From the NCBI RefSeq assembly GCF_012641095.1, contig NZ_JAAVSC010000001.1, positions 62,001 to 126,000 on the forward strand: 64,000 bases of DNA. The letters run 5' to 3'. A program made the translations under genes and the position numbers. The notes beneath the pieces were generated by a model. It made no database searches and was not told the DNA's origin. It saw nothing but the letters and a program-made list of their open reading frames with translations. Below are positions 7,233-16,491 of the stretch, piece by piece. Numbering within the stretch: the first letter of the stretch is position 1; each line of letters starts with the position of its first letter. The stretch is from Lactobacillus sp. HBUAS51381 (GTDB taxonomy: Bacteria > Bacillota > Bacilli > Lactobacillales > Lactobacillaceae).

Positions 7233-8321
7233 GTGAAGTGGTTGCAAGTGGGGTTAGTGACACTGTTGGGGATGGTTCTTGGGTTTATGCCGGGGACGAC
7301 GGCACAAGCCTATCATGTGGTTCATCAGCGTTCGTCAGCCTTGCAGGTGGGACGATTGCGGGTCGTCAACGACCGTGCTGTGCACAATGTGAAAGTACCA
7401 AAGCGGTACCAAACGGCGCGGCACCCCCACGGTCTTAATCAAATTAAGAGCGACAAGGGAACACCGGTCACATTTACGACGAAATACCTCCTCCCGTATC
7501 CGGGGTATCGGCATCAGGCCTGGGGCAATCCGCAGAGCGTTGCCACGACCGGCCGCTATCTGTATGTGGTCTACTGTCCGACCGCGTGGAAGAATCGGGG
7601 ACGGATTGTGCGGTACGACTTGCAGGCACTAACTGCAATGCACGCGACGCCCCAGGCTATTCAGCGGGCTTATACATCGCATAAAGCACTGTCCAAGCAG
7701 GTTCGTCGTGCAGTAAAGGTTGGTCCGGCTTTCACGACGGGTCACGGGCAATCGTTAGCCTATAATTGGCAAAAGCATCGACTCTACATGTGGTGTGACC
7801 GGGAATCAGCGCCGCGAGTGCCCACAAGCCAATATGGTTATATTTCACAAATCGGTGGGCAACGGCTCAAACCGATTCATCAGATTCGTTTTCGACTCAA
7901 ACAGGGAAGATTCGCAGTTCCCGGTGGTCACGTGTTGACATTTGACCACGCAGGTCACGCCTACTTCTGGTCACGGCCCACGCAGAGTCGGGTCTACATC
8001 TACAAAGGGATGGTGACCGCTAAACACGTCAGCTTTCGGTTAACGCATCAGGTCTTGCGTACGGGGCCCGGGACGCGGGTTCAAAGTATGGCCTACAGTC
8101 AGCGGACGCATCGCTTGTATTTAGTGGCTGATGACTCGATTGCCAATTTGCCGGCAGCCAAGCTCAATGGCAAGGGTCATTTGACGGCGCAAAATGTGAA
8201 GTGGAATCGGTTCACGCCTCGTCGGGAATTCGAGGGCCTAACCTTTGCGCGAAATGGGCGGGCTTATTTGCTCAGCAACCATAACCCAGAGATTTTGACG
8301 AGCAATCGGCTCAACTGGTAG
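7233..8321 (+). CDS. Secreted protein of unknown function, paralogue 1
   Basis: About 362 residues with a signal peptide (hydrophobic WLQVGLVTLLGMVLGFMPG, cleavage near AQA). The mature part is rich in His, Tyr, Trp and Arg, and has repeated strand-like segments such as GRYLYVVYCPTAW, GQSLAYNW, HRLYMWCDRESAPR, GHAYFWSR and HRLYLVADDS. These suggest a beta-propeller-like fold (inference). I do not recognise a named family. GTG 7233 is chosen because AAAGGA sits 8 bases upstream; ATG 7227 is too close and ATG 7194 has no site. A close paralogue follows in tandem. The sequence gives no catalytic clue. Confidence 0.75.
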   Translation: MKWLQVGLVTLLGMVLGFMPGTTAQAYHVVHQRSSALQVGRLRVVNDRAVHNVKVPKRYQTARHPHGLNQIKSDKGTPVTFTTKYLLPYPGYRHQAWGNPQSVATTGRYLYVVYCPTAWKNRGRIVRYDLQALTAMHATPQAIQRAYTSHKALSKQVRRAVKVGPAFTTGHGQSLAYNWQKHRLYMWCDRESAPRVPTSQYGYISQIGGQRLKPIHQIRFRLKQGRFAVPGGHVLTFDHAGHAYFWSRPTQSRVYIYKGMVTAKHVSFRLTHQVLRTGPGTRVQSMAYSQRTHRLYLVADDSIANLPAAKLNGKGHLTAQNVKWNRFTPRREFEGLTFARNGRAYLLSNHNPEILTSNRLNW

Positions 8322-8468
8322 GCGGCCGGATATTTCGACAGTGTTAGCGTGAGAATCAGGTGGATGTGGTGGTCGCCAGAATTTAGTAAGTTGAGTGAGA
8401 AATATAAATAGCCTAATCCCGCCCTTAATGACAATCGCTTTATACTGATTGAAATATGGGGGTGAGTG

Positions 8469-9575
8469 ATGATGCGAAGAATTTATCTATGGGGAGCCAT
8501 CATCTTTGGACTGAGCTGTGGGGTAGCGCTGGCGCCCAGTCCGGTGCGGGCGATGACAACGGTCAATCAGGACACGGCCGCGTTAACGGTTTCAACAGAT
8601 CGGCGAACGCTCGATGATACACAGGTTCACTTCGTTACGGTACCCAGTCAATACGCACAGGCGGCCAATCCACACGGTATCAATACAATTGCCAGCGATC
8701 AAGGATCGGCCGTCACCTTTACCACGAAATACCTCTTACCGATTCCGGGCTACCACCATCAAGCTTGGGGAGATCCACAGAGTATGACCGTGGTTGGCCA
8801 TAACCTTTACGTGGTCTATTGTCCAACGGCTTGGCATAACCGGGGGCGCATTGTTCGCTTTAATATGGCGAAGTTGGCCAGTCTAAAGGCGACACCGCGT
8901 CAAATTCAGGCCGTCTATACACGAGCAGCCAATTCATCGGCATCCGAAAGAAAGATTCGAACGGCTATCACGGTTGGCCCAGCGTTTGTGACGGGGCACG
9001 GCCAATCGCTGGCCTACAATTGGAAAACGCATCAGCTCTACATGTGGTGTGATCGTGAGTCGGCGCCACGGATTCCGATAAATCAATATGGGTATCTCCA
9101 GCAAATGAGTGCTACGACGCTCAAGCCGGTTCAGCGGATTCGTTTCCGGCTGCGATCCGGGGATTTTGCGGTTCCTGGGGGCCACGTTTTGGCGTTTGAC
9201 CATCAGGGACGGGCGTATTTCTGGACACGTCCGGCTAGTGGCGGCGTCGATATTTATCAAGGAAGAATTCGGGGGCATCACGTTCACTTTCGGTTAACCG
9301 ACCAGAATCTGGCGTACGGTCCGGGTACCTGCGTTCAGAGTATGGCCTTTAATCCCCACAACGACTGCCTTTATCTGGTAGCGGACGATTCGATCGCCAG
9401 CTTACCGGTGGCCAAGCTGGCGGGGCGGGGGCATTTGACCAGTCAAGATGTCACGTGGACGCATTTCGCTTCCGAGCGTGAGTTTGAGGGCTTGAGCTTT
9501 AGCAAGGATGGGCAGGCTTATCTGTTGAGTAACCATCAGCCGGAGGTTTTAGTCGGTCATTCGCTGAGCTGGTAA
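8469..9575 (+). CDS. Secreted protein of unknown function, paralogue 2
   Basis: About 368 residues with a signal peptide (IYLWGAIIFGLSCGVALAP, cleavage near VRA). It aligns end to end with the preceding gene: NPHGINTIASDQGSAVTFTT, LLPIPGYHHQAWGDPQS, VVYCPTAWHNRGRIVRF, WCDRESAPRIP, EREFEGLSFSKDGQAYLLSN. The Cys pair (YCP, WCD) is conserved; two further Cys occur here (GTCVQ, NDCLY). It arose by tandem duplication with substantial divergence. The start may be ATG 8469 or 8472 after GGGGGTG. A strong terminator follows. Confidence 0.75.
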   Translation: MMRRIYLWGAIIFGLSCGVALAPSPVRAMTTVNQDTAALTVSTDRRTLDDTQVHFVTVPSQYAQAANPHGINTIASDQGSAVTFTTKYLLPIPGYHHQAWGDPQSMTVVGHNLYVVYCPTAWHNRGRIVRFNMAKLASLKATPRQIQAVYTRAANSSASERKIRTAITVGPAFVTGHGQSLAYNWKTHQLYMWCDRESAPRIPINQYGYLQQMSATTLKPVQRIRFRLRSGDFAVPGGHVLAFDHQGRAYFWTRPASGGVDIYQGRIRGHHVHFRLTDQNLAYGPGTCVQSMAFNPHNDCLYLVADDSIASLPVAKLAGRGHLTSQDVTWTHFASEREFEGLSFSKDGQAYLLSNHQPEVLVGHSLSW

Positions 9576-9670
9576 CCGAATACGTTGAAAGCAGAGCTAT
9601 GAGCATGACCTACTTGGCGCGGCATCGCTAATGCGGTGGACGTTTCTACAAGTTAACTTTGGCGACATGA

Positions 9671-9701
9671 GGCGTCTGGGTGCTATCCCGGACGCCTTTT
9701 A
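9671..9701 (+). terminator. Intrinsic terminator after the secreted paralogues
   Basis: GGCGTCTGGG pairs with CCCGGACGCC around a 6-nt loop, followed by TTTT. The rest of 9576-9934 holds a possible 15-codon frame (9802-9849) behind GGGAGAG and a TATAAT at 9899-9904; nothing else was seen. Confidence 0.85.
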
Positions 9702-9934
9702 AGATGACTAATTTTATAATTAGCCCTGTAAATTGTTTTGGCGGCTTTGTTAAAATAAATCCGGTAAGCTAAATGTACTTAAAAGTGTCGAGGGAGAGTT
9801 GATGTCCAAGATTATATTTGTACAGACAGCGTGTTCTCTAAATGTTTAATATTTTAAAATTTGTAAGACGTTTGCCGCCCGCTTTCAGCTAAATTCCGTA
9901 TAATGAAATTAACTGTGAAGTTGGGGGCATGGGA

Positions 9935-11233
9935 ATGGTTGGACGATTACGAGGACTCTGGCGACTTAATCAACGAATGAATCAGTGGCGAGCGATGCGT
10001 GCGGTACGTGAAGCCTTGCGAGTGGCGTATCCGTTTATCTTGGTCATGGCATTTGTTGACGTTGTCGGTCAGGGTTTTCTAGCGAAGAGTGGTTTCTTTT
10101 TTCATATTTATCATGTTGGGCAATGGCTACCGGGCATCGCGTTGTGGCGGCAAGGCTTGCAGGCGGCCAGCGTTGTGGTTAACGGTCTGGTTGCCGTCAT
10201 GATTGCCTTTACGACCGGCCATTATTTGGCGCGAACGTACCACACGGAACCGCTCGCTGTGGGGATGATGAGTGCCTTGGCTTTTTTGACACTCAATGTG
10301 AACTATGAGGCTTTGAGTCAAGGTGGCCACGGCAATAGCGCACATTTTTTGTTTGCCAATTTAGGCCCACAGGGTATCTTTCTCGCCATTATCGTGGGGC
10401 TTGGTGTGGGGTGGTTGGCTAGTCATCTGATGAAAGGTCTGGCTAAATGGGGGTTGCGCCACCGTCAGACGCCAATCTCGTGGACCGGCCGGATTGCCTG
10501 GTCGTTGGTGGTTGTCTTGACCTTGACCGTCGTAATTGGCTATGCGCTCAGTTGGTTTATCGGTGGTGGCATTAATAATTTAGTTTATCTGGCCTTACAA
10601 ACGCTCAATACGAACGTGGGTCACGAGGGTCTCCGGATTCTGGCGGTTACGGCACTCAGCAACTGTCTGTGGTGGTTGGGATTAATTGGGCCCATTGATG
10701 TCGCCGGGAATAGTTCGGTGACGTCCCTACAAAATCTCGCCTACGCTGCGCAGCATGGGTCCGGATGGGGCGCACCGCATCCGATTACACTCCATACGCT
10801 GGGGGATGCCTACGCTAACTTCGGTGGTGCCGGCATGACCTTAGCGTTGGTGATTGCGATTTGGATTGGTTCGCGTCAGCCGAGTTATCGGCGGATCGCT
10901 AATCAGACGGCGTTACCGAACCTTTTGAACTTAAATGAAGCGACACTCTTGGGGTTACCCTTGCTATTTAACCCCGTGCTACTGATTCCGTTTGTGGTGG
11001 CGCCGGCCGTTAACATGGCGTTAGCTTGGGCCGCCATCTCGTGGAAATTAGTGCCACCAATTGTCTATCCGGTGCCACGAACGACGCCGGGGCCGCTGGT
11101 CGCCTATTTAGGAACGGGGGGTGATTGGCGGGCGTTAGTCTTGAGTCTGGTTTGTTTAAGCGTGTCGGTAATCATCTACTTGCCATTTGTCCGCTTACTC
11201 AATGATGAAGGGGGTGCGGACCATGCGGCATAG
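9935..11233 (+). CDS. PTS EIIC permease, lactose/cellobiose-type, without EIIA/EIIB
   Basis: About 432 residues with roughly ten membrane helices, resembling PTS EIIC of the lactose/cellobiose/lichenan family. Features include NEATLLGLPLLFNPVLLIPF, GGHGNSAH and PHPITLHTLGDAYANFGGAG. EIIC moves a sugar across the membrane while EIIB phosphorylates it. No EIIA or EIIB domain is fused or adjacent, so it must use partners elsewhere or work differently. The ATG at 9935 has GGGGG 7 bases upstream; ATG 9929 is an alternative. Its end overlaps an alpha/beta-hydrolase gene, indicating one operon. Confidence 0.8.
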   Translation: MVGRLRGLWRLNQRMNQWRAMRAVREALRVAYPFILVMAFVDVVGQGFLAKSGFFFHIYHVGQWLPGIALWRQGLQAASVVVNGLVAVMIAFTTGHYLARTYHTEPLAVGMMSALAFLTLNVNYEALSQGGHGNSAHFLFANLGPQGIFLAIIVGLGVGWLASHLMKGLAKWGLRHRQTPISWTGRIAWSLVVVLTLTVVIGYALSWFIGGGINNLVYLALQTLNTNVGHEGLRILAVTALSNCLWWLGLIGPIDVAGNSSVTSLQNLAYAAQHGSGWGAPHPITLHTLGDAYANFGGAGMTLALVIAIWIGSRQPSYRRIANQTALPNLLNLNEATLLGLPLLFNPVLLIPFVVAPAVNMALAWAAISWKLVPPIVYPVPRTTPGPLVAYLGTGGDWRALVLSLVCLSVSVIIYLPFVRLLNDEGGADHAA

Positions 11234-12110
11234 TTGGTGGCGGTGGTTGCTGGTGCTGCTCGTGGTGCTGGCAATCTTTGTGCCCAGTCAGATCTGGTTA
11301 AAGCAACGTGTGACGCATTATAAATCGAACTACAAGACGCCGTTAAATCCCACAATTATGGTGCCCGGGTCGAGTGCCAGTCAGAACCGGTTCGACGCCT
11401 TAATTACGCAGCTACGAAAAGAAACCAAGACCACACATAGCGTGCTAAAGGTTCGCGTTGCTGAAGACGGCCAAATTACCTATACCGGGGCGATTAAACG
11501 GGGAGATAACCAGCCGTTTATTGTGATTGCTTTCGAAAATAATCGTGACGGGTATCAGAATATTAATAAACAGGCGAAGTGGCTAAATCTAGCGTTTAAG
11601 GATCTAGTCAAGACGTATCATTTCAACCATTTTTCGATGCTCGGACATTCGAATGGTGGCCTCATCCTCAGTACCTTTCTGGAAAAATATCTAGCGGAGA
11701 CGCCGCGTGTGAGACCCGAACGACTAATGACGATCGCAACACCTTACAACATGGAATCCGACAGCACGACCAAACAGACGGCCATTCTGCGGGAATTAAT
11801 CAAGGGCCGGTCGCATTTGCCGAAGAAGCTCACGGTTTATTCCGTTGCTGGAACCGAGAATTATTCCAGTGATGGTACGGTACCGGCCAATAGTGTCAAT
11901 CAAGGCAAGTATGTCTTTCAGAATCAAGTGGCGCACTATACCCAGATTACGGTGACCGGGGATAATACCACGCATTCAGACCTTCCTCAGAACAAACAGA
12001 TCGTCCTCTTGATTCGGCAGTATCTCTTAAAGGAGGTTCTCCCAAGCAAGGAGCGCTTGCCAGTTAATCAGTCGCGTAGCAGTGATATCAACGATACGGA
12101 TTTGCCCTAA
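11223..12110 (+). CDS. Membrane-anchored alpha/beta hydrolase (DUF915-like)
   Basis: About 295 residues: an N-terminal membrane helix or uncleaved signal, then a DUF915-type alpha/beta hydrolase. The entry strand TIMVPGSSASQNRFD, the nucleophile elbow GHSNGG, an Asp in SSDGTVP and a His in HSDLPQN give a plausible Ser-Asp-His triad. It likely acts outside the membrane on an unknown ester. ATG 11223 lies inside the end of the EIIC gene, with GGGGG upstream. The pairing with EIIC suggests substrate release or signal removal before uptake, which is inference. Confidence 0.8.
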   Translation: MRHSWWRWLLVLLVVLAIFVPSQIWLKQRVTHYKSNYKTPLNPTIMVPGSSASQNRFDALITQLRKETKTTHSVLKVRVAEDGQITYTGAIKRGDNQPFIVIAFENNRDGYQNINKQAKWLNLAFKDLVKTYHFNHFSMLGHSNGGLILSTFLEKYLAETPRVRPERLMTIATPYNMESDSTTKQTAILRELIKGRSHLPKKLTVYSVAGTENYSSDGTVPANSVNQGKYVFQNQVAHYTQITVTGDNTTHSDLPQNKQIVLLIRQYLLKEVLPSKERLPVNQSRSSDINDTDLP

Positions 12111-12153
12111 TCTCTGATATAATAGTGAAAACCGGATGGGGAGGTCGCTGAAC

Positions 12154-13011
12154 ATGAACTTTCGGCAACTGGAATATTTCTTAGCCGTTGCGGACGCTGG
12201 TCAGATTACAGCGGCCGCCCGGCAATTGCATATGGCCCAGCCACCGCTAAGCTATCAGATCAAACGTCTGGAAAGCGAATTGGGTGTCGAACTACTTCGG
12301 CGCTCGTCCAATGGGGTGACCGTGACGCCCGCTGGACAACTCCTACGGGATTATGCGCATCAGCTGTTAGATCTGCGAGAGCGGGCCGATAATCAGGTGC
12401 GATCACTGGGACAAGGTCTCGCAGGTACCTTATCGGTAGGGGTGATTTCGTCGTCGATTGGCGCCACGCCCAACGCTAAGCTCCGCACGTTAACGCGCCA
12501 CTATCCCAAGGTTCAGTTACGTTTGGTGGAGGACAATACGTATGGGTTACTTGATCGACTAGCGAAACATTTGATTGACGTTGCCATCGTACGAACGCCG
12601 TTTTCTGATTCGGGCTTAGCCAGCAAGAAACTGGTTACGGAAGATATGGTTGCCGTGGTCCCTCAGAAATACGATCACTTTGCGGGGGCCACGATCCAAG
12701 TCACGGATTTGGCCGATGTTCCTCTGATTATTTATCGCCGGTTTGAACAACTTTTTCAGATCACTTTTACGGCGCAGGAAATTCAGCCCTTTATTGCCTG
12801 TACTTGCGATGATGCCCGTACGGCGGTGCAATGGGCCGATGCCCGGATGGGAGTGGCAGTGGTTCCACAGACGGTAGCCGAAGAGATCAGCGGGGCCAAC
12901 ACGGCGATTCGCCCAATTAGGTACCGTCCCTGGCGAACAACCTTGAAGCTAGTGTGGCCGGCTGATATGACACCGAGTCCACTGTTACAACGGTTTATAG
13001 ATAGCTATTAG
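12154..13011 (+). CDS. LysR-family transcriptional regulator
   Basis: 285 residues. An N-terminal winged helix (MNFRQLEYFLAVADAGQITAAARQLHMAQPPLSYQIKRLE, residues 1-40) is followed by a LysR substrate-binding domain. ATG 12154 has GGGAGG 9 bases upstream; the longer frame from 12136 runs through this site. The gene has its own terminator and no divergent partner, so its target is unclear. The upstream hydrolase/EIIC unit or the downstream TauE unit are candidates. Confidence 0.9.
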   Translation: MNFRQLEYFLAVADAGQITAAARQLHMAQPPLSYQIKRLESELGVELLRRSSNGVTVTPAGQLLRDYAHQLLDLRERADNQVRSLGQGLAGTLSVGVISSSIGATPNAKLRTLTRHYPKVQLRLVEDNTYGLLDRLAKHLIDVAIVRTPFSDSGLASKKLVTEDMVAVVPQKYDHFAGATIQVTDLADVPLIIYRRFEQLFQITFTAQEIQPFIACTCDDARTAVQWADARMGVAVVPQTVAEEISGANTAIRPIRYRPWRTTLKLVWPADMTPSPLLQRFIDSY

Positions 13012-13031
13012 GCATAGATTAAATACAAATT

Positions 13032-13075
13032 AAGCGTTCTTGCCATATTATTAAAGTATGGCAAGAGCGCTTTTT
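13032..13075 (+). terminator. Intrinsic terminator after lysR
   Basis: AAGCGTTCTTGCCATA and TATGGCAAGAGCGCTT form a long stem with one bulge, followed by T5. The remaining gap to 13336 shows nothing else beyond the GAGGAGG site of the next gene. Confidence 0.9.
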
Positions 13076-13336
13076 CTGTAACCGGTTTAATGCGGTTGAT
13101 AGCGGAGCTAACGGCAGGGATGCATTGGCATAATGGGAAAGATGATAAAAAACAAGCAATGTGCGACTGATCACTAATAGACTTAATTTCGTCACTAAAA
13201 TCCGGTCATCTCTAGAGTTCCAGTTTGTTTTCTAATGTGCATGAACCGTGCTTATTTCTTTCATTATGCCTTGCCCCCAACGGCCTAAAAGTTGATAATC
13301 AATGTCGTAGATTGATTCATGAGGAGGAACCAACAA

Positions 13337-14182
13337 ATGATTCAAACAGCCTTAATCATGATTGGCGTGGGCATCTTTGCCGGTATCGCGGGGGCTATCC
13401 TGGGTATTGGTGGCGGGATGATCATCACGCCGATCCTTACCCTGGGGATGGGCTTAAATATTAAATACGCAATTGGGGCCAGTATCATTGCCGTCATTGC
13501 GACGAGTTCGGGCTCCACGATTGCTTATTTGCGGGATAACGTCCTGAACTTGCGCGTGGCGATGTTTTTGGAAATTGCGACGACCATCGGGGCCATTGTC
13601 GGCGCTTTGCTGACGGGGGTCTTGGATCCCAAGTATTTGTATTTGCTATTCGGCTGCCTGCTCGTTTTCTCTGGGTGGAACATGTATCGTAAATTACGAC
13701 GGGGACAGGAAGTGTTACAGCGCGTTGAACCCGATAAGATTGCCAGTAAGCTCAAGCTCAACGGAACTTATTATGACAAAGCGGAAATGAAAAATATCGA
13801 CTATCAAGTCGAAAATGTTCCAGCTGGGTTCTCCGTCATGTTTGGTGCGGGCGTAGCTAGTGGCTTGTTGGGGATTGGGTCCGGCGCCTTCAAGGTGATG
13901 GCCATGGATACCTTTATGAAGATGCCCCTCAAGCCCTCTAGCTCAACGTCTAACCTGATGATGGGGGTAACGGCGGCAGCGAGTGCCACGGTGTACTTCT
14001 TTAACGGCTCCATTCTGCCAGGGATTGCTGTGCCCCTGGCTTTAGGCATTCTGGGTGGTGCCGTGATTGGTTCTCGAATCATGCAGGTGTTACCCGCACG
14101 CTGGATTCGAATGATCTTTATTCCAATTATCCTCTATATTGGAATTGAAATGTTACTGAAGGGATTGGGGGTACACTTCTAA
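13337..14182 (+). CDS. TauE/SafE-family (TSUP) exporter
   Basis: 281 residues with about eight membrane helices in two related halves. Typical TSUP Gly-rich motifs are GAILGIGGGMIITPIL and GVASGLLGIGSGAFKV. Members move sulfite, sulfoacetate or related organic anions; the substrate here is unknown. The start at ATG 13337 has GAGGAGG 9 bases upstream. The stop overlaps the next gene (TAATG), and the DUF1634 partner is commonly found with this subgroup. Confidence 0.9.
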   Translation: MIQTALIMIGVGIFAGIAGAILGIGGGMIITPILTLGMGLNIKYAIGASIIAVIATSSGSTIAYLRDNVLNLRVAMFLEIATTIGAIVGALLTGVLDPKYLYLLFGCLLVFSGWNMYRKLRRGQEVLQRVEPDKIASKLKLNGTYYDKAEMKNIDYQVENVPAGFSVMFGAGVASGLLGIGSGAFKVMAMDTFMKMPLKPSSSTSNLMMGVTAAASATVYFFNGSILPGIAVPLALGILGGAVIGSRIMQVLPARWIRMIFIPIILYIGIEMLLKGLGVHF

Positions 14183-14562
14183 TGCCAGAAAAAACAAATG
14201 CAACGGCGACAGAAATGGCGCAAGTCGAAACCATCATCGGCCGGATTCTCCAGGTGGGGGTGATCTTCTCGGCGATTGTCATGGGCATTGGTTTAATCAT
14301 ATTCTTGGCAACCGGGGAGTCAGGCTATGCCGGGAACACGGTGCCGCTGACGATGGGAGCCATTCTTCTGGGAACGTGGCAATTGAAGGCCTACGCCGTC
14401 ATGATGCTCGGCATGTACTGCTTGATTTTGACTCCCGTTTTACGCGTGGTCGTCTCTATCTATGCGTTTTATAAGGAACACGATCACCTGTACGTGGCGA
14501 TTACTACCTTGGTTTTGATCATCTTGATGGTAGCGTTGCTGATTGGCGTCACCGGAAAATAA
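14182..14562 (+). CDS. DUF1634 membrane protein, partner of the TauE exporter
   Basis: 126 residues with three membrane helices (about 25-47, 68-92, 100-122), matching DUF1634 proteins that are usually encoded beside TauE/SafE exporters. It overlaps the exporter gene by one base. It is probably an accessory subunit, with no enzymatic motif. A terminator follows. Confidence 0.85.
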   Translation: MPEKTNATATEMAQVETIIGRILQVGVIFSAIVMGIGLIIFLATGESGYAGNTVPLTMGAILLGTWQLKAYAVMMLGMYCLILTPVLRVVVSIYAFYKEHDHLYVAITTLVLIILMVALLIGVTGK

Positions 14563-14600
14563 GGGTCGTGGAAAATGATAAGTGCCAGAAATTGGTTTCA

Positions 14601-14628
14601 GGGGGCGGTTTATACCGGCCCCTTTTTC
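14601..14628 (+). terminator. Intrinsic terminator of the TauE/DUF1634 unit
   Basis: GGGGGCGGT pairs with ACCGGCCCC around TTAT with minor mismatches, followed by T5. Confidence 0.85.
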
Positions 14629-14762
14629 TTGATTATTAATCTCGTATATAGCCGGCGTATTATAAAATTTATAGGGTAAAGTACTTGCTAATCACGAACT
14701 GATTGCTTAACATTGTAAACATCAAGAGCAGTTGCATAGGATTTTGAGAGGAGCTGGCGACA

Positions 14763-15191
14763 GTGTTGAAACGAATGATGTGGTTAGTTGGATTATTAGG
14801 ACTACTAGGTAGCATTGGACTGACGGCACCTGCACAGGCAGCCACTTGGCATCACGGGACGCCGAGGGTTTTACGAGGAGTCTATCAGTCAACGACGCCA
14901 ATTGGGAAGCATTCGGCGGCAGGATTTGCACCGGTGGTTAGCATTAAGGCCAAGACGTTTAGTCTCGGGATTTCCAATTATCCGGAACAACTAGTTAAGC
15001 ATCTTAAATACCGACGTGTGCATGGCCGTTACCAATTCAAAGGAACGATGAAGCATATCGGATTTGTTAAGGGTGGCAAGGTCACATTTGGCTTGAAAAA
15101 GAAGGGGCACAACCTCTACTTTGTGAAGAAGCATGGCAATAACCTTGTGATGCCAGATCGCTTTAAGCAAATGACGCATGCGAGGAGATAA
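14763..15191 (+). CDS. Small secreted basic protein, unknown
   Basis: 142 residues starting at GTG 14763 behind GAGGAG. A signal peptide (MWLVGLLGLLGSIGLTAPAQA-A) is clear. The mature chain of about 115 residues is basic, rich in Lys, His and Gly, with no Cys and no motif I recognise. It resembles the many short secreted proteins of lactobacilli. It is monocistronic between the TauE unit and the alcohol dehydrogenase. Confidence 0.7.
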   Translation: MLKRMMWLVGLLGLLGSIGLTAPAQAATWHHGTPRVLRGVYQSTTPIGKHSAAGFAPVVSIKAKTFSLGISNYPEQLVKHLKYRRVHGRYQFKGTMKHIGFVKGGKVTFGLKKKGHNLYFVKKHGNNLVMPDRFKQMTHARR

Positions 15192-15349
15192 TGAACAGAG
15201 ACGTTAGCCCTGGTTAGGTCTATTCGAGCATTGGATGAACTCAAGTTTAAAGCGTTATCGGTGATTAGGTTCGTGTGCCGTTATCAATTCGGTGGTGGAA
15301 TACCTTGAAGTATCTTAGGTAAGACGTGTGACCTTATTGCTGATAACAA

Positions 15350-15396
15350 AAATACCCCGCTCAAATCGGCATGATGCCAATTCGAGCGGGGTATTG
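15350..15396 (-). terminator. Intrinsic terminator of the alcohol dehydrogenase gene
   Basis: AATACCCCGCTC pairs with GAGCGGGGTATT around a 20-nt loop that itself contains GGCAT/ATGCC. Confidence 0.85.
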
Positions 15397-15445
15397 TACA
15401 CCGACCAGTCGGCCAGTGACTTTTATATTTACAGGAGTTTAAGGT

Positions 15446-16204
15446 TTATTGAGCGGTGTAACCACCGTCAACAACGAATTCGGCACCGGTAGCGAACTTG
15501 GATTCGTCAGAACCTAAGTAGACACAGATCCAGGCGATATCGTTAGGTTCACCGATGTGGCCCATTGGCGTCTTGGTCCGGTCTGACATAGCAGCTTCGG
15601 CACCAGGAAGATCGTCAACTAATGGCGTCTTGATGTAGCCTGGGTGAACAGTGTTAACCCGAACATCGTAGTCCTTCAAAGCACAGTCAACAGCGGCTGA
15701 CTTGGACATGATCCGAACGGCACCCTTAGAAGCGTTGTAAGCACCCAAGTTAGGGTCCCCAACGAGGCCTTCGATGGAAGAAATGTTGATGATGGATGCG
15801 CCGAGGTTCTTGTTCTTCATCCGTTGAATCCCAAGACGGGTCCCATAGAAGACACCATCCAAGTTAACGGCTAATTGCTTCTTCCATTCTTCAGTCGTGG
15901 TGTTTTCAACACTCTTGTTAACGGCCATACCGGCGTTGTTAACGATCGTGGTTACAGGGCCAAAGGCTTTTTCAGTCGTGTCGAACAACTTCGTCCAGCC
16001 ATCTTCGTCAGTTGCATCGTGTTGGACGAAACGGATAACATCTGGGCCACCAATGCTCTTAGCTGCCTTTTCACCAACGTCACTGTGACGTCCAGTGATA
16101 ACAACCTTGGCGCCTTCTTCAACGAATTTGTCAGCAACAGCCAACCCAATTCCGAGAGTACCACCAGTAACGATTGCAACTTTTCCATCTAAACGATGTG
16201 CCAT
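15446..16204 (-). CDS. R-specific alcohol dehydrogenase (SDR, NADPH type)
   Basis: 252 residues, the length of the R-specific alcohol dehydrogenases of L. brevis and L. kefir. Long identical stretches are recalled: RLDGKVAIVTGGTLGIGLA, ITGRHSDVGEKAAKS, VRVNTVHPGYIKTPLVDD and the C-terminus FVVDGGYTAQ. The cofactor motif TGGTLGIG, catalytic Ser in NISSIEG and YNASK are present. Arg in TGRHSD fits NADPH preference. The C-terminal Gln is the metal ligand in the known enzyme. It reduces ketones to R-alcohols. The start at 16204 has GGAGG 8 bases upstream; the longer frame to 16273 lacks support. Confidence 0.95.
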   Translation of the reverse strand: MAHRLDGKVAIVTGGTLGIGLAVADKFVEEGAKVVITGRHSDVGEKAAKSIGGPDVIRFVQHDATDEDGWTKLFDTTEKAFGPVTTIVNNAGMAVNKSVENTTTEEWKKQLAVNLDGVFYGTRLGIQRMKNKNLGASIINISSIEGLVGDPNLGAYNASKGAVRIMSKSAAVDCALKDYDVRVNTVHPGYIKTPLVDDLPGAEAAMSDRTKTPMGHIGEPNDIAWICVYLGSDESKFATGAEFVVDGGYTAQ

Positions 16205-16491
16205 TTGTATTACCTCCAAAAATTTTGTGATCTGCGTCATGTGTTTTGCTGAATCCTCGATGAAGCGGTTCAACGATTAAACGAGGGGTGCCATTAGCAC
16301 CGTCAACAAAAGTATAAGTGAACAACGTCACATGCTTGTCACCTATTATGAAACAAAACCATCAAAATTCCAACCCTTTTATTAAAAAAATTTACAAAAT
16401 TTTTTGACGGGCATGTTATCGGCTTCACACCGGGAATTATGCTACACTAATAGATAATGTTATTTTAGCAAAGTGAAGAGGTGAGGGCGTC

